From Chloroflexota bacterium (GTDB taxonomy: Bacteria; Chloroflexota; UBA11872; UBA12225), in contig SHXX01000010.1 of assembly GCA_009693165.1 (NCBI GenBank), forward strand, positions 1 to 42,264: a stretch of 42,264 bases of DNA, read 5' to 3'. Within the stretch, counting starts at the first letter, position 1. Every line of letters begins with the position of its first letter. The position numbers and the translations under genes are program-made. Under the pieces are notes generated by a model. The model was given only the letters and a program-made list of their open reading frames with translations, did no database searches and was not told the origin of the DNA. This document shows, piece after piece, positions 27,110 through 38,678 of this stretch.

Positions 27110-29701
27110 CTAGTCAATCGTTTCAATTAGGCCGGCGAGACGCGCACCCCATTCGACAAGGGGGTTGTGATCCGGCAGAGTGATCCCGAGTTCCCGGAGA
27201 ATTTCATGGGCTACCCAGCACACCCTTTCGGATCCGAATAGGCTGCGCGGGATGGTATCGATGATCTCCCTGACCCGCGTCTCGCTGGTGCGCCAGATGC
27301 CTCCGACTTGCTCATCGAGTGCGGTATCGATCGCCGAGTTAGTGACCCGTTCGAGGCCGTGCGCAACACAGCTCCGGTTCCGCAGCTGCTTGACCTTGTC
27401 GAGCCTCGTCGCGTGTACGTGGATCCGAAGGAGCCTGTCCGCCTCTGCGGCGTTACCCGCGTCGCGCTGTCGTTGCGCGCGCTTTTCCAAGTCGGCGAAC
27501 ACGTCCCCGCACAACGTCAACTGATCGGCATGCCTCAGCGTGGTTGCTTCGGGCGACTGCTTCGTGAAGATCCGGTAGTCGTCAAGGCTCTTGAAGATCC
27601 GACCGAACGTTCGGCCGGTTTCCGCGAGGAGCGCCTGTTCGACCAACCCACCGATCCGGGCAACGAAGTCGATCATCCTTCCCTGGCGCCACGCGAGGTC
27701 CGCTTGCCAGTAGACCTCGGCGAGCAGGCGCTCCTGATCTTCGGTCGACAGGATATCCCCGGCATGGTTGCGTGGGCGCATCTCGCGGAGTTCGTTTCGG
27801 AGTTCAGGAACGAGGTTACTCCCACGCCCGAATGTGCCACGTTCGAGGCAACGGATGGCGCCGTCGATATCAAAGTTGAGACGCTGGGCCATCGCTTCCA
27901 CCACATCCCGGACTACGCGGAGATCATCCCCGAAGTCGCGGATTGCAACGGCCGCTTCACTGAAGAGGCATTGGATGAGGAGTGTCCCCACACGCGACCT
28001 CGCAACCCTTCCATCCGCCTGCTTCTCCAAACCCGAGAGGTAGCTGCGGTAGTCTGTCGGATCGTCGTCCACTTGGTCGTGGCTTGGCACGTACGGCTTC
28101 GACGGATTGAGTACCTCACCCAGGAACAACACGAGCTCTGCGACACGCGTCTCGGCGATGACGACTGCATTGCGGTACTCATCGCGCTGGACAAGGCGTC
28201 TTAGTTGGCTCGTCTCGAGCTCCTGGAGGCGGTCGATCGATGTCCGAAGTTCGCCCAGGAGGGCAATCGTGGCGTCGCACTCGTCAGGGTCGCATGACGA
28301 CGCCGTCCAGTGGATTGGGTCCACGGCTTCAGACAGGCCCCATTCCCGCAGCGCCTGTCCGTGGGCGGTTAGAAGCGTGGCGATTTCGTTGGCGAGGGGC
28401 GCGCGCATTCGGCTGTGCTCGGCGCGTGTGCGTTCTGCCTGCGCATTCCTAACGGCATCCTTGAGATCGAACATGAACGACCTGAGATCGTCCCACACCG
28501 CCGAGGTCGCCGGTGTCTCCTTGAGCAATGACAAGAGGTCACCAAGGTGGCTGATCGGATCTGGAGAAGCCGGGAGACCAGTCCCAAGTGACGAGGCTAC
28601 CGTGACACCGCCCTCGAATGTAGGTGTATGAGACGTCGCCACTGCCAGCTGGTGGCGAGGGGAACTCTCTACGGACGGAGCAAGGCTTGCATCCGCGATC
28701 TTGTCAGTTGCGCCAACCGGTTCGCCCGCCATGACGGATACGGAGTGTGTTGCATCAACCACGATCGGAATTGAGCCGGCCACCCCAGGAGGTTCTAGGC
28801 CCTCTCCCAACGGTCGTCTTGCATCCTCAATCGAGGGCCGAACCTTGGCCAATGCCGGGGTTGCTGATACCACTTGGTCACTACGGGCCTGTGTGGACGC
28901 CGCCTTCGCGGCACGCTTTGCGCGCCGGTCCACGATCGGAACGACGGTGATCCGTGACTGGCGCAGAGCACGTGTGGACGGTGCGGTTCCGCGGGTCGGT
29001 ACGATAAATGGAGCCAGCTTTGGGGGGTCGACCGGATCCACCGATGCCTCCGGCGGTGCGGTCTGGGCTGCCTTGACGACGGATCGGCCGGCCCGCTTCG
29101 GCTTTGGCTCGGCGGTTTGCACGGGCATGACGATGCGGGATGGTTCATGCTTGACGGCCAGCTTGGCTAGTGATGGCCTTCGGACAATCACGGTACGGAT
29201 TGGCGTGTTCGCTGGCTGGTGGTCAATCGCCGGAGGCAGGGCAGTGGACTTTCGGGTCGGTTCGGGGACGCGTGTCCTCGATGTCTCCAAACCAACCTCG
29301 AGCACGAAGTCGATGCACGCATGGGCGGTGAGGGCTTCGGCCTCCACCGTCACGCCCGGCGCGAGCAGGTTCTGCCAAAGCACTCTCGCGACGGCGGGCC
29401 GGGTTCCGATCGCAGTCGCGTCCGTACCGATTCGCGCAGAGGCCGATTGCACTGACCCGTGCAGATCAATGTGGTCCGCGATCCGGTGCAGGAGATCCGG
29501 GTAGAGCGAAGCGACGCATTCGGTCAGGACTGGCAGTGACCGGACCCCGACTTGCTTCAGAGCCTTGTTGAGCGCCGGCGGTGTCGCATCTTCAAGCGGA
29601 TTGGCATATTGCCTACCGGCCGACACGCCGCGTAGCGCGTCAATAAGCAGTTGCCTCTGCGTACCAGGCAAGTCTGACATGTGTGTGCCGACTTGCATCA
29701 C
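27110..29701 (-). CDS. Large protein with C-terminal Csm6-like HEPN domain
   Basis: An 863-residue protein (from GTG 29701) with a distinct architecture. Residues 1-130 are helical and unrecognised. About 130-380 are Pro/Ala/Thr/Arg-rich and probably disordered. About 380-560 are helical or coiled-coil. The C-terminal third resembles the helical/HEPN part of Csm6-like proteins: FDIDGAIRCLE, AEVYWQADLAWRQGR, then LRNRSCVAHGLERV at about 774, which holds an R-x(4-6)-H RNase motif. No CARF (cyclic-oligonucleotide sensor) domain or cas gene is seen. An upstream ATG at 29765, with AGGAG nine bases before it, fits the frame only if the A7 tract at 29752-29758 were A6. A ribonuclease effector in stress or phage defence is the favoured, unproven role. 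An internal ATG at 29680 is another start. Confidence 0.7.
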   Translation of the reverse strand: MMQVGTHMSDLPGTQRQLLIDALRGVSAGRQYANPLEDATPPALNKALKQVGVRSLPVLTECVASLYPDLLHRIADHIDLHGSVQSASARIGTDATAIGTRPAVARVLWQNLLAPGVTVEAEALTAHACIDFVLEVGLETSRTRVPEPTRKSTALPPAIDHQPANTPIRTVIVRRPSLAKLAVKHEPSRIVMPVQTAEPKPKRAGRSVVKAAQTAPPEASVDPVDPPKLAPFIVPTRGTAPSTRALRQSRITVVPIVDRRAKRAAKAASTQARSDQVVSATPALAKVRPSIEDARRPLGEGLEPPGVAGSIPIVVDATHSVSVMAGEPVGATDKIADASLAPSVESSPRHQLAVATSHTPTFEGGVTVASSLGTGLPASPDPISHLGDLLSLLKETPATSAVWDDLRSFMFDLKDAVRNAQAERTRAEHSRMRAPLANEIATLLTAHGQALREWGLSEAVDPIHWTASSCDPDECDATIALLGELRTSIDRLQELETSQLRRLVQRDEYRNAVVIAETRVAELVLFLGEVLNPSKPYVPSHDQVDDDPTDYRSYLSGLEKQADGRVARSRVGTLLIQCLFSEAAVAIRDFGDDLRVVRDVVEAMAQRLNFDIDGAIRCLERGTFGRGSNLVPELRNELREMRPRNHAGDILSTEDQERLLAEVYWQADLAWRQGRMIDFVARIGGLVEQALLAETGRTFGRIFKSLDDYRIFTKQSPEATTLRHADQLTLCGDVFADLEKRAQRQRDAGNAAEADRLLRIHVHATRLDKVKQLRNRSCVAHGLERVTNSAIDTALDEQVGGIWRTSETRVREIIDTIPRSLFGSERVCWVAHEILRELGITLPDHNPLVEWGARLAGLIETID

Positions 29702-29784
29702 GCAGTAGTCGCGAACCGCGGTACGCGATGTCTCACGGCCGTCGATTCGAGTTTTTTTCTGTCATGTTCAAACACTCCTACATG

Positions 29785-29806
29785 TGATAGTTGTTAAATA
29801 CTATCA
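29785..29806. promoter_or_regulatory. 7-bp inverted repeat between divergent genes
   Basis: TGATAGT (29785-29791) and ACTATCA (29800-29806) flank an AT-rich 8-base spacer, in an unusually AT-rich patch. It lies 20 bases upstream of the ATG at 29765 for the HEPN gene and 87 bases before the fucosidase start. It looks like a dimeric repressor operator or a promoter overlapping one. Confidence 0.45.
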
Positions 29807-29892
29807 GGGATGCCAGAATCCCGCACGGTGCGCAGTTGACGAACTCGGAATCGGGCGTATCCTGGTCGTGCCTGAGGGGGCGGAACGCACGC

Positions 29893-31164
29893 ATGGTGAC
29901 ACCATTCGGAGATGGCCGGGACTGGTTCCTGACGCGGAGGTTTGGGATGTTCGTGCACTGGGGCCTGTACGCAATCCCCGGGTGGCATGAGCAGATGCAG
30001 TGGCGTGGCACGGTTCCGCGGAACCGTTACGGGTTGCTCAAGGACCAGTTCAATCCGGTCCGCTTCGATCCGGAAGCCTGGCTAGACCTGATGCAGTCGT
30101 GCGGCATGGAGTACCTGTGCATCACGACGAAGCACCATGACGGGTTCTGCCTATGGGATACCGCTCACACCACCTTCAACGTCATGCACTCGCCATACGG
30201 GCGCGACATCATCGGCGCTATCGCAGACGCGTGTCATCGACGCGGAATGCCTCTTTCCTTCTATTACTCGATTGCCGATTGGCATCATCCGAACTATCCG
30301 AACCTCGGACGCCATCACGAACTTCCCTCTGCGCTGCCTGGTGACTGGCCCGACTGGGATGCGTACATGGCATTCCTTGTCGCGCAAGTCCGTGAACTCT
30401 CTACCAATTACGGCATCCTTCACGGCTTCTGGTGGGACATGAACGTGCCGGAGTTCCATGATCCGTCGATCAATTCGATGATCCGAAGTCTGCAACCCTT
30501 GGCGGTGATCAACAATCGAGGGTTCGATCAAGGTGATTTCTCCACACCTGAAAGACATGTGCCAGATGGGCGACGGTTTACCAGGCTGACTGAAGCATGC
30601 CAATCGGTTGGTCGCGAGTCGTGGGGGTATCGGGCGGATGAGGACTACTACACTTCGTCCCATCTGGAGCATTCGATCGCACGGATGGTTTCGATGGGAG
30701 GGAACTACCTCCTGAATGTCGGTCCAAAGGGTGACGGCACGATCCCCGAGGTATCGGCGTCCCTGTTGCGTCGCGTTGGAGGGTGGTACGGGTCAGTCCG
30801 TGAAGGGATCACCTCCGAACCGGCACCTGATCTGGTGAATGATCCTTCACTGCATGTGACCAGGCAGGGTGACAACGTCTACGTCGTCGTTCCTTCGATC
30901 ACGGAGAGCAGTTCGGTTAGCCTTCGCCCGATCGCGACGGTGCCGATGTCGGCAGTCCTGCTGAACACTGGGATGCCTGTCGAAACATGCGTCGATCTCA
31001 CGCCGCGAGGCTGGTACGAGCAGTGGCATGAAGGTATTCGTGCGGCAAATGGTGGTAGTCCACTAGCGTACTTGCGCCTCAGGGGTCTCCCGATTGGCCG
31101 GGCGGACGGCGAACCGCTCGTTATCCGCCTGACGTTTGAACCGGGCGCCTTGGATGCCGGCTGA
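29893..31164 (+). CDS. Alpha-L-fucosidase (GH29)
   Basis: A glycoside hydrolase family 29 enzyme of 423 residues that removes alpha-linked L-fucose by a retaining mechanism. The fold signature RFGMFVHWGLYAIPGWHEQ sits near the N-terminus, TTKHHDGFCLWDT near residue 79, and the likely nucleophile is Asp182 in GFWWDMN. NYLLNVGPKGDGTIPE follows near the end of the catalytic barrel, and a C-terminal beta domain completes it. No signal peptide is visible from ATG 29893, so it is probably cytoplasmic and acts on imported oligosaccharides. The open frame begins at 29791, but the first 34 residues there are not family-like. No transporter is adjacent. Confidence 0.93.
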   Translation: MVTPFGDGRDWFLTRRFGMFVHWGLYAIPGWHEQMQWRGTVPRNRYGLLKDQFNPVRFDPEAWLDLMQSCGMEYLCITTKHHDGFCLWDTAHTTFNVMHSPYGRDIIGAIADACHRRGMPLSFYYSIADWHHPNYPNLGRHHELPSALPGDWPDWDAYMAFLVAQVRELSTNYGILHGFWWDMNVPEFHDPSINSMIRSLQPLAVINNRGFDQGDFSTPERHVPDGRRFTRLTEACQSVGRESWGYRADEDYYTSSHLEHSIARMVSMGGNYLLNVGPKGDGTIPEVSASLLRRVGGWYGSVREGITSEPAPDLVNDPSLHVTRQGDNVYVVVPSITESSSVSLRPIATVPMSAVLLNTGMPVETCVDLTPRGWYEQWHEGIRAANGGSPLAYLRLRGLPIGRADGEPLVIRLTFEPGALDAG

Positions 31165-31279
31165 TTGCGTCCAGTCGACTTGACATCACTCGCAACTTTG
31201 CCGCTAGGCGGTCCGTTTCGCTGGTGCACGCATTATGGCCTGCGAAGGTCGTCGCGGTGACCAAATCGCGTGTTCCGGG

Positions 31280-31516
31280 ATGGAAACGATGGAAGACAGC
31301 AGCACGCGGACATTGCCGGATAGCCCAGACACGCTGGGTAACGAGGCTCATGTGCTTCGGGCAAATCTGGCTGACCTTCGCGCACAAGTTGCGCGACTTG
31401 AGACCGAACTCCAGGCCCGCCGGCGCGAAGTTGCCAGTCTCCACGCGATGCTTGGGCAAGTTCTCCGCGGGCCATGGGTCTACGTTGAGGACGGTGCCCC
31501 ACAGCGTTGGGCCTGA
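31280..31516 (+). CDS. Small coiled-coil protein
   Basis: A 78-residue protein from ATG 31280 (an ATG at 31289 is equally possible). The central part (about residues 24-58, RANLADLRAQVARLETELQ...) has heptad leucines and charged residues typical of a coiled coil. No known domain is recognised. The frame is open upstream to 31235. Ribosome site evidence is weak (GGGATGGAAACG before the second ATG). It follows the fucosidase gene by 115 bases on the same strand. Confidence 0.5.
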   Translation: METMEDSSTRTLPDSPDTLGNEAHVLRANLADLRAQVARLETELQARRREVASLHAMLGQVLRGPWVYVEDGAPQRWA

Positions 31517-31675
31517 TCAGCCTCGACTGGTCCGTCATACTCGCGACACCCAAAGTCCCCTTGCATCGCGTGACACCGCTTCTAGTCATCCCTTGGGGAG
31601 GTTGCGAGTTAGTCGCGTCGTGTTCACGAGCAGTCGTGGAAGGCATGTGCGTTCCCGCGATACTGTGATTGCGCC

Positions 31676-32149
31676 ATGAACCGTGCGTCAGTCGCGGTCC
31701 TCATCGTCACGTGTGCCTCGGCGTGGTACCTGACCGGCCTGATCTGGACGATCCAGTGGGTCCACTACCCATTGTTTGAGATGGTCAATCCTGACGTGTT
31801 CGTGAGGTACGAGGCGGCGCATACGATTGCGATCACGACCATCGTCGGCCCAGTCATGCTTGCCGAACTTGTCAGCGCGGTGGCCTGGATTGTCGTCTGT
31901 CCCGCGTCTCTCGGAAGGGCGACCCCGGTCACGGGACTATGTCTCGTGATTCTGGTTTGGGTGTCCACCGCCGTCTTGCAGGTGCCACTGCACGACATGT
32001 TATCGAACGGGTATGACGCACAGGTGATCTCCACATTGGTTGCGACCAACTGGATAAGGACCACATTGTGGACCACGAGGTCGGGGATGTTGGCGTGGAC
32101 GCTTTGGCAGTTCCTCTCCGGAGAACCGGCTGGATCATCCTCCGGGTGA
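31676..32149 (+). CDS. Four-helix membrane protein, unknown function
   Basis: A 157-residue polytopic membrane protein with about four hydrophobic helices. The conserved-looking segment LIWTIQWVHYPLFEMV followed by a polar loop FVRYEAAHTIAITTIVGPVML (short Glu-Ala-Ala-His) is characteristic of uncharacterised membrane proteins found in several phyla. No catalytic motif is evident. Start ATG 31676 has no strong ribosome site. It converges on PhzF with a 21-base gap (32149 to 32171). Confidence 0.7.
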   Translation: MNRASVAVLIVTCASAWYLTGLIWTIQWVHYPLFEMVNPDVFVRYEAAHTIAITTIVGPVMLAELVSAVAWIVVCPASLGRATPVTGLCLVILVWVSTAVLQVPLHDMLSNGYDAQVISTLVATNWIRTTLWTTRSGMLAWTLWQFLSGEPAGSSSG

Positions 32150-32170
32150 TTTCCGTTGACTACGATTGAA

Positions 32171-32995
32171 TCAGACGATGACTGTGCCCTCGATGCACGT
32201 CACGGTATCCCCACCGACCCAAATCTCCCCCATCGCATCACGACGGATATGGACCCGCCCCGCTCGTCCGAGGACGGTACCTTGGCTGGCCACGTACTCA
32301 TCCGGGGCGAGCCCTTGGCCAATCAGCCACTGGGCGATTGCGGCGTTCAGGCTTCCAGTCACCGGGTCTTCCTCTGTCCCGTAGATTGCCCTCACCTCGA
32401 ATGCACATCCGCCCCCCGAGTGCGGGCCAACGATACCGAGTTTGATATCCCCAAGGATCTTTGCGTCGGGACGCAGCGCGAGGACCTCTTCAGCCGACCG
32501 AAGCATGATTGCGCGCCATTGGGGCCCGTTGTCGCACCAGGAATGGTTGATGATGTTGTCGCGGTTGATGCCAAGGGCCCGACAGATTATGTTCAGTTCT
32601 GCCTCATCAAGTGCCCCAGATCGGCGTCTTGGAGGAGCTGCGAACGCAAGTCGTCGGCCGCTCCTCGAGATGCGGACCAGGCCGACACCGCACTCCTGCA
32701 CTACTTCGGATCCCTGCGGCATGCCACCCGCCTCTAGCCACGCATGGCAGCTACCGAGGGTGGGATGACCGGCAAACGGGAGTTCACCCGACCCGGTGAA
32801 GATGCGCACCCTGTAGTCAGCCTTCTGATGTAGTGCGGGCAGCACAAACGTCGCTTCCGAGAGGTTGGTCCAGCTCGTGAACTGTTGCATTTCCTCGGTG
32901 GACAGGTCGGTACCGTCCAGGACGACGGCAAGCGGATTGCCGAGGTATGGCACATCGGTAAAGACATCTACTTGACAGAACATCCGGCGTCGCAT
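32171..32995 (-). CDS. PhzF-family isomerase/epimerase-like protein
   Basis: A PhzF-superfamily protein of 274 residues with diaminopimelate-epimerase-like fold. Start ATG 32995 reads MRRRMFCQVDVFTDVPYLGNPLAVVLDG. The catalytic Glu is E47 in NLSEATFVLP; GELPFAGHPTLG and EEDPVTGSLNAAIAQWL are the remaining family blocks. Outside phenazine gene clusters these proteins have unknown substrates, and no phenazine genes are here. An AGGG lies nine bases upstream of the start. A 460-codon open frame joins it to the preceding decayed gene only because of an extra A in an A7 tract (33097-33103); the PhzF part itself looks intact. Confidence 0.9.
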   Translation of the reverse strand: MRRRMFCQVDVFTDVPYLGNPLAVVLDGTDLSTEEMQQFTSWTNLSEATFVLPALHQKADYRVRIFTGSGELPFAGHPTLGSCHAWLEAGGMPQGSEVVQECGVGLVRISRSGRRLAFAAPPRRRSGALDEAELNIICRALGINRDNIINHSWCDNGPQWRAIMLRSAEEVLALRPDAKILGDIKLGIVGPHSGGGCAFEVRAIYGTEEDPVTGSLNAAIAQWLIGQGLAPDEYVASQGTVLGRAGRVHIRRDAMGEIWVGGDTVTCIEGTVIV

Positions 32996-33084
32996 TGTGT
33001 GGCCCTCGTTGAGTTGGGATTCAGATTGAGCGCACGTGCCATCTCCGGTCTGGCCACGGGCTCGTGAGATGGCGGGGGCCCTGC

Positions 33085-34984
<1,900 letters not shown>

Positions 34985-36215
34985 TGATGAAAATCTCGCC
35001 TCTATCGAATGACACGCTCCACGCGATGATTGACGACGACTTGTTTTCAAGCATCGTGCGCGGGGACTTGCCCTCGAACATCCCCATCTCGCCGGGTCGG
35101 CCCAGAACCCGGATGTCTTCTTCCAGGCACGCGAGGCTGGCAATCCGTACTACTCTGCGGTCCCTGGCATCGTGCAGTCAATGATGGACCAGTTTGCGGA
35201 CCTTACCGGTCGCCGATACCGGATTTTCGAATACGAGGGCGCGCCTGATGCCACCCACGTGATCATCGCCATGTTGTCCGGTGCACAGACGGCATCCGAA
35301 ACGGCGAAGGTACTCAACCCGCAGGGTCGACGTGTCGGCGTACTGACGATCCGGCTGTGCCGACCGTTCTCTGTTGCCAATTTTGTCCATGCATTGCCCG
35401 CAACCGTCGAGCGCATCGCGGTTCTGGACCCTTCAAAAGAGCCCGGCGCCATCGGTGAACCGCCTTATCAGGATGTGGTGACAGCGATCATGGAGGCGGT
35501 TCATGCCGGTGCTTCGTCATTCACTGTCCTGCCAAGAGTCATTGGCGGACGATACGGATTGGCCTCCAAGGAGTTCACTCGCGCAAGGGCCGTGGCGGTC
35601 TTTGATGTCCTACAACGGTCTCATCCGCCCGCTCATTTCACGATCTGCATTCACGACGACGGGACGGGACTCGGCATCTCGTGGGATTCCTCATTTACCA
35701 CTGCTACTCCGGATACCGTAAGTGCCCTTTCTATGGAGTGGGTTCGGATGGCACGGTCCGTGCCAACAAGAACTCGGTGAAGATCATTGGCGAATCTTCG
35801 TCACTCCGTGCGCGGGGCTGCTTCGTGTAGGACTCGAAGAAGTCAGGATCGGTAACGATCTCACATTTGCGCTTTGGCACCGGGCCAGTCCGAGGTCCGA
35901 ACCTGATAGCACTTGCCAATTTCATCGGGTGCCATCAGTTCCAGCTGCTTGACCATCTGGATGTTCTGGCGTCGGCGCACCCTTGTGGCACCTTCCTGCT
36001 AAACAGTCCGTACGGGCCCGAGGAGGTTTGGTACCGGCTTCCACATGCGGTCCGCGAGGCAATTTCTTCCAAGGGTTTGCGGATCTTCGTGATTGATGGT
36101 GATCGCGTCGCACGAGAGACAGGCATGGCCCGACGGATAACCACCGTCATGCAATCATGCTTGTTCGCGCTGTCCGGTGTCCTGCCACGTGACGAGGCCA
36201 TTGCGGCGATCCGAC

Positions 36216-36231
36216 ATTCGATCATTCGATC
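36216..36231. repeat. 8-bp tandem duplication in nifJ
   Basis: ATTCGATC occurs twice in direct succession. Removing one copy restores the frame and the family sequence RHSIEKTYRKRGERVV, so the duplication is the lesion itself and looks like replication slippage. Confidence 0.88.
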
Positions 36232-37742
36232 GAGAAGACCTATCGCAAGCGTGGCGAACGGGTGGTGGCGAAGAACTTTGAGGCTGTTGATGCAGCGCTC
36301 GCGAACCTGCACGAGGTTGCGGTGCCGGACACGCAGCCCATTTCACGCACCAATGGGCCCCTACACTCCTTTGGTCATCGGCCGTTGGATATCTCGACAT
36401 GATTTGGGAGCGTGGCTCCAAGCCCCGACTGGCTGACAGCGATGCTGATCGCCGGCCGAGGCGAGGTTCTCCCGGCCAGTGCCATGCCCGCCGATGGGAG
36501 ATTCCTGACCGGGACCGCGAAGTTCGAGAAGCCCAATCTCGCACGTGAACCCCCCGTCTGGGATGCTGACCTCAGCATCCAGTGTGGGAAGGGCACGATG
36601 ATCTGCCCGCACGCGACGATCCGCGAAAAGGTCTTTATCTTGGCTGATCTGGCCCTGGCACCGGCCGCCTTTGTCACGGCCCCAGCGAAGTGGAGGCAAT
36701 TCCCAGTCCAGGTCGTCAGCCTACAGCTATCTCCCGAGGACTGCGCCGGATGTACATTGTGCTTTGAAGTGTGTCCAGCGGTTAGCCGGGATGATAGCGC
36801 GCACCGCGAACTGCTGCTGCTGCCCACCGTTGCTTCGAGTCGCTGGGATGATGAACGGTCGAGTTGGGAGTTCTTCACGGCCCTTCCGGAGACGGATCGG
36901 ACCAACCTGAACCTCGGCACCGTCAAGGATGCGGCCCTGACCCAACCACTTTTCGAGTTCTCGGGTGCCCGCGCCGGGTGTGGTGAGACACCATACCTTC
37001 GGCTCCTTGCACAACTCTTCGGTGACCACCTCATCGTTGAGAATGCGACCGGTTGCTCATCCATTTATCGTGGATCATTGCCGGCGAAACCTTGGTCACA
37101 GACGATTGACGGCATTGGTCCGGCATGGGCGAACTCCCTGTTCGAGGACAACGCCGAGTTCGGAATGAGTATCCGGGTCGCTGTCGATCATCGGCGGGAT
37201 CATGTGTTTGCCCTGCTTGATACCGTCGCGTCGCTTGTCCCCGATCTGACGGAAGAACTGAATGCACTCCGGGATGCCGACTAGTCGACCGAACGTGGCA
37301 TCGCCGGACAACGCACCCGCGTGTTGGTGATGCAGGACCGTCTCACCGGTTGGGGTGGGTCAGCCGTCCGCGAACGGTCTTCGGTAATTGAGTTACTCGT
37401 TCGCCATTTCGTCTGGCTTGTTGGCGGTGACGGGAGGGCGTATGACATAGGTTATGGTGGTCGCGATCATGTGACGGCATCCGGGACGAACGTCAACATC
37501 CTTGTCCCGGACACCGAGGTCTACTCCAATGCGGGTGGCCAGCAGTCGAAATTCACACCCCGGGGTGCGGTGGCCAGGTTTGCCAGTTCAGGCAAGCGAC
37601 GCGTAAGGAAGGCTTTGGGTCTCTTGGCGAATACTCGTGGCAATGTGTATATCGACCGTATTGCAATGGGCGCGAACGACGCCAACATGGTGAAGTTCGT
37701 ACAGGAGGCCGGAGCCTACGGTGGGCCGTCACTCGTGATCGC

Positions 37743-37746
37743 TTAG
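37743..37746. repeat. 4-bp target duplication TTAG flanking IS copy 2
   Basis: TTAG lies just left of IS copy 2 (37743-37746) and is repeated just right (38679-38682). It fits the YTAR target preference. In nifJ frame it contains the TAG that replaces a conserved Tyr codon. Confidence 0.88.
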
Positions 37747-38678
37747 GGAAGGGCTGCACAAGGCACGATTCGCGTCCAGTGCGAGGCAAGTGACCGGGAA
37801 TCGTGGCCCGTGCGGCTTCCTCCAGCCCCGTTTTCGCCCCGGAACCGGCCTGCCGAAGGCGTCCCTGGCCCGCGGGCATGGCGTCCGGTACGCATTCGGG
37901 CACGCGGAGGCCTACCCCGCCAGCAGCGTGCGCCGTGCCATCCAGAGGTTGGAGAGGGTGAACAGGGTCACCAGCTGCGCCCCGTTCTTCGCCAGGCCCC
38001 GGTACCGCGCCTTCACGTGGCCGAACTGCCGCTTGATGACCCGGAACGGGTGCTCGACCTTCGCGCGGACCGAGGCCTTGGCCCGCTCCACCACCGCCTC
38101 GGCCGACCCTGGCGCCAGCAACCGACGCCGGCCCGGTGGCATGGCCACCTGCCACGCCACGCCGGGGGTGTCCCACCAGCGGGCGACGCCCCGGTACCCG
38201 GAGTCCGCGTCGACACCGATGTGCGCCTTCATGCCGAAGAACCACTGGTTCCCCTTGCGGGTCTGGTGCATCTCCGGGTCCCGCGTGCCGGTCCGGTTCT
38301 TCGTCGAGCTCGGGGCCGCGACGATCGTCGCATCGACCAGCGTGCCCCGGCGGACCATCAGGCCACGCGCCTCGAGCACCTCGTTGACCGTCTCGAGCAG
38401 TGCGGTGGCCAGGTCGTGGCGCCCGGGGAGGTGGCGGAAGCGCAGGATGGTGGTGGCGTCCGGGATGCCGGTGGTGCCGGGGTCGATGCCCGCAAACGCC
38501 CGGTACACCGGGATGTCGTGCAAGGCGTCCCACGGGACGACGGCGAGCATCTCCTGGTGGAAGGCCGGCCGGCGCGTGCGCTTGGTGGATCGTTCGAAAC
38601 CGTTCGCGAGGCGCAACTGGTTCATGCCACCATGATTCCCGCAACGGCCCCGACGCCGCTCCCTTTTGCAGTCAATCC
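37747..38678 (-). mobile_element. IS5-family insertion sequence, copy 2 (internally deleted), inside nifJ
   Basis: A 932-bp relative of copy 1, with matching ends (left GGAAGGGCTGCACAAGG, right inward GGATTGACTGCAAAAGG) and TTAG duplications. Two in-frame deletions (132 and 102 bp, relative to copy 1) are each joined at short shared sequence. It interrupts the decaying nifJ between PSLVIA and the continuing HCVAHGYDL. Orientation matches copy 1 and is opposite to copy 3. Confidence 0.93.
37912..38625 (-). pseudogene. IS5-family transposase, copy 2, two internal deletions
   Basis: The ORF from ATG 38625 reads MNQLRLANGFERS, and after PWD jumps to ALHDIPVYRAFAGID, missing 44 residues (132 bp) of the DNA-binding region that copy 1 has. 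The first catalytic Asp is present in TLVDATIVAAPSS. A second deletion of 34 residues (102 bp) joins GVDADSG directly to YRGVARWW, removing the second catalytic Asp context (VIVHGDSG in copy 1). The Glu remains (KVEHPFRVIKRQFG), and the C-terminus is full (LWMARRTLLAG). An open frame of 237 residues survives, but the enzyme must be inactive. The damage is complementary to that of copy 1. Confidence 0.9.

Noticed and set aside
27110-29701. Part of a CRISPR-Cas type III locus
   Set aside because: No cas genes, repeats or spacers occur within the window, and no CARF-like Rossmann domain is visible in the protein.
29752-29765. Programmed −1 ribosomal frameshift on A-AAA-AAC after the ATG at 29765
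   Set aside because: The sequence matches a slippery heptamer, but a −1 shift leads into a short frame that ends quickly. The HEPN frame needs the opposite direction (+1, or one fewer A).
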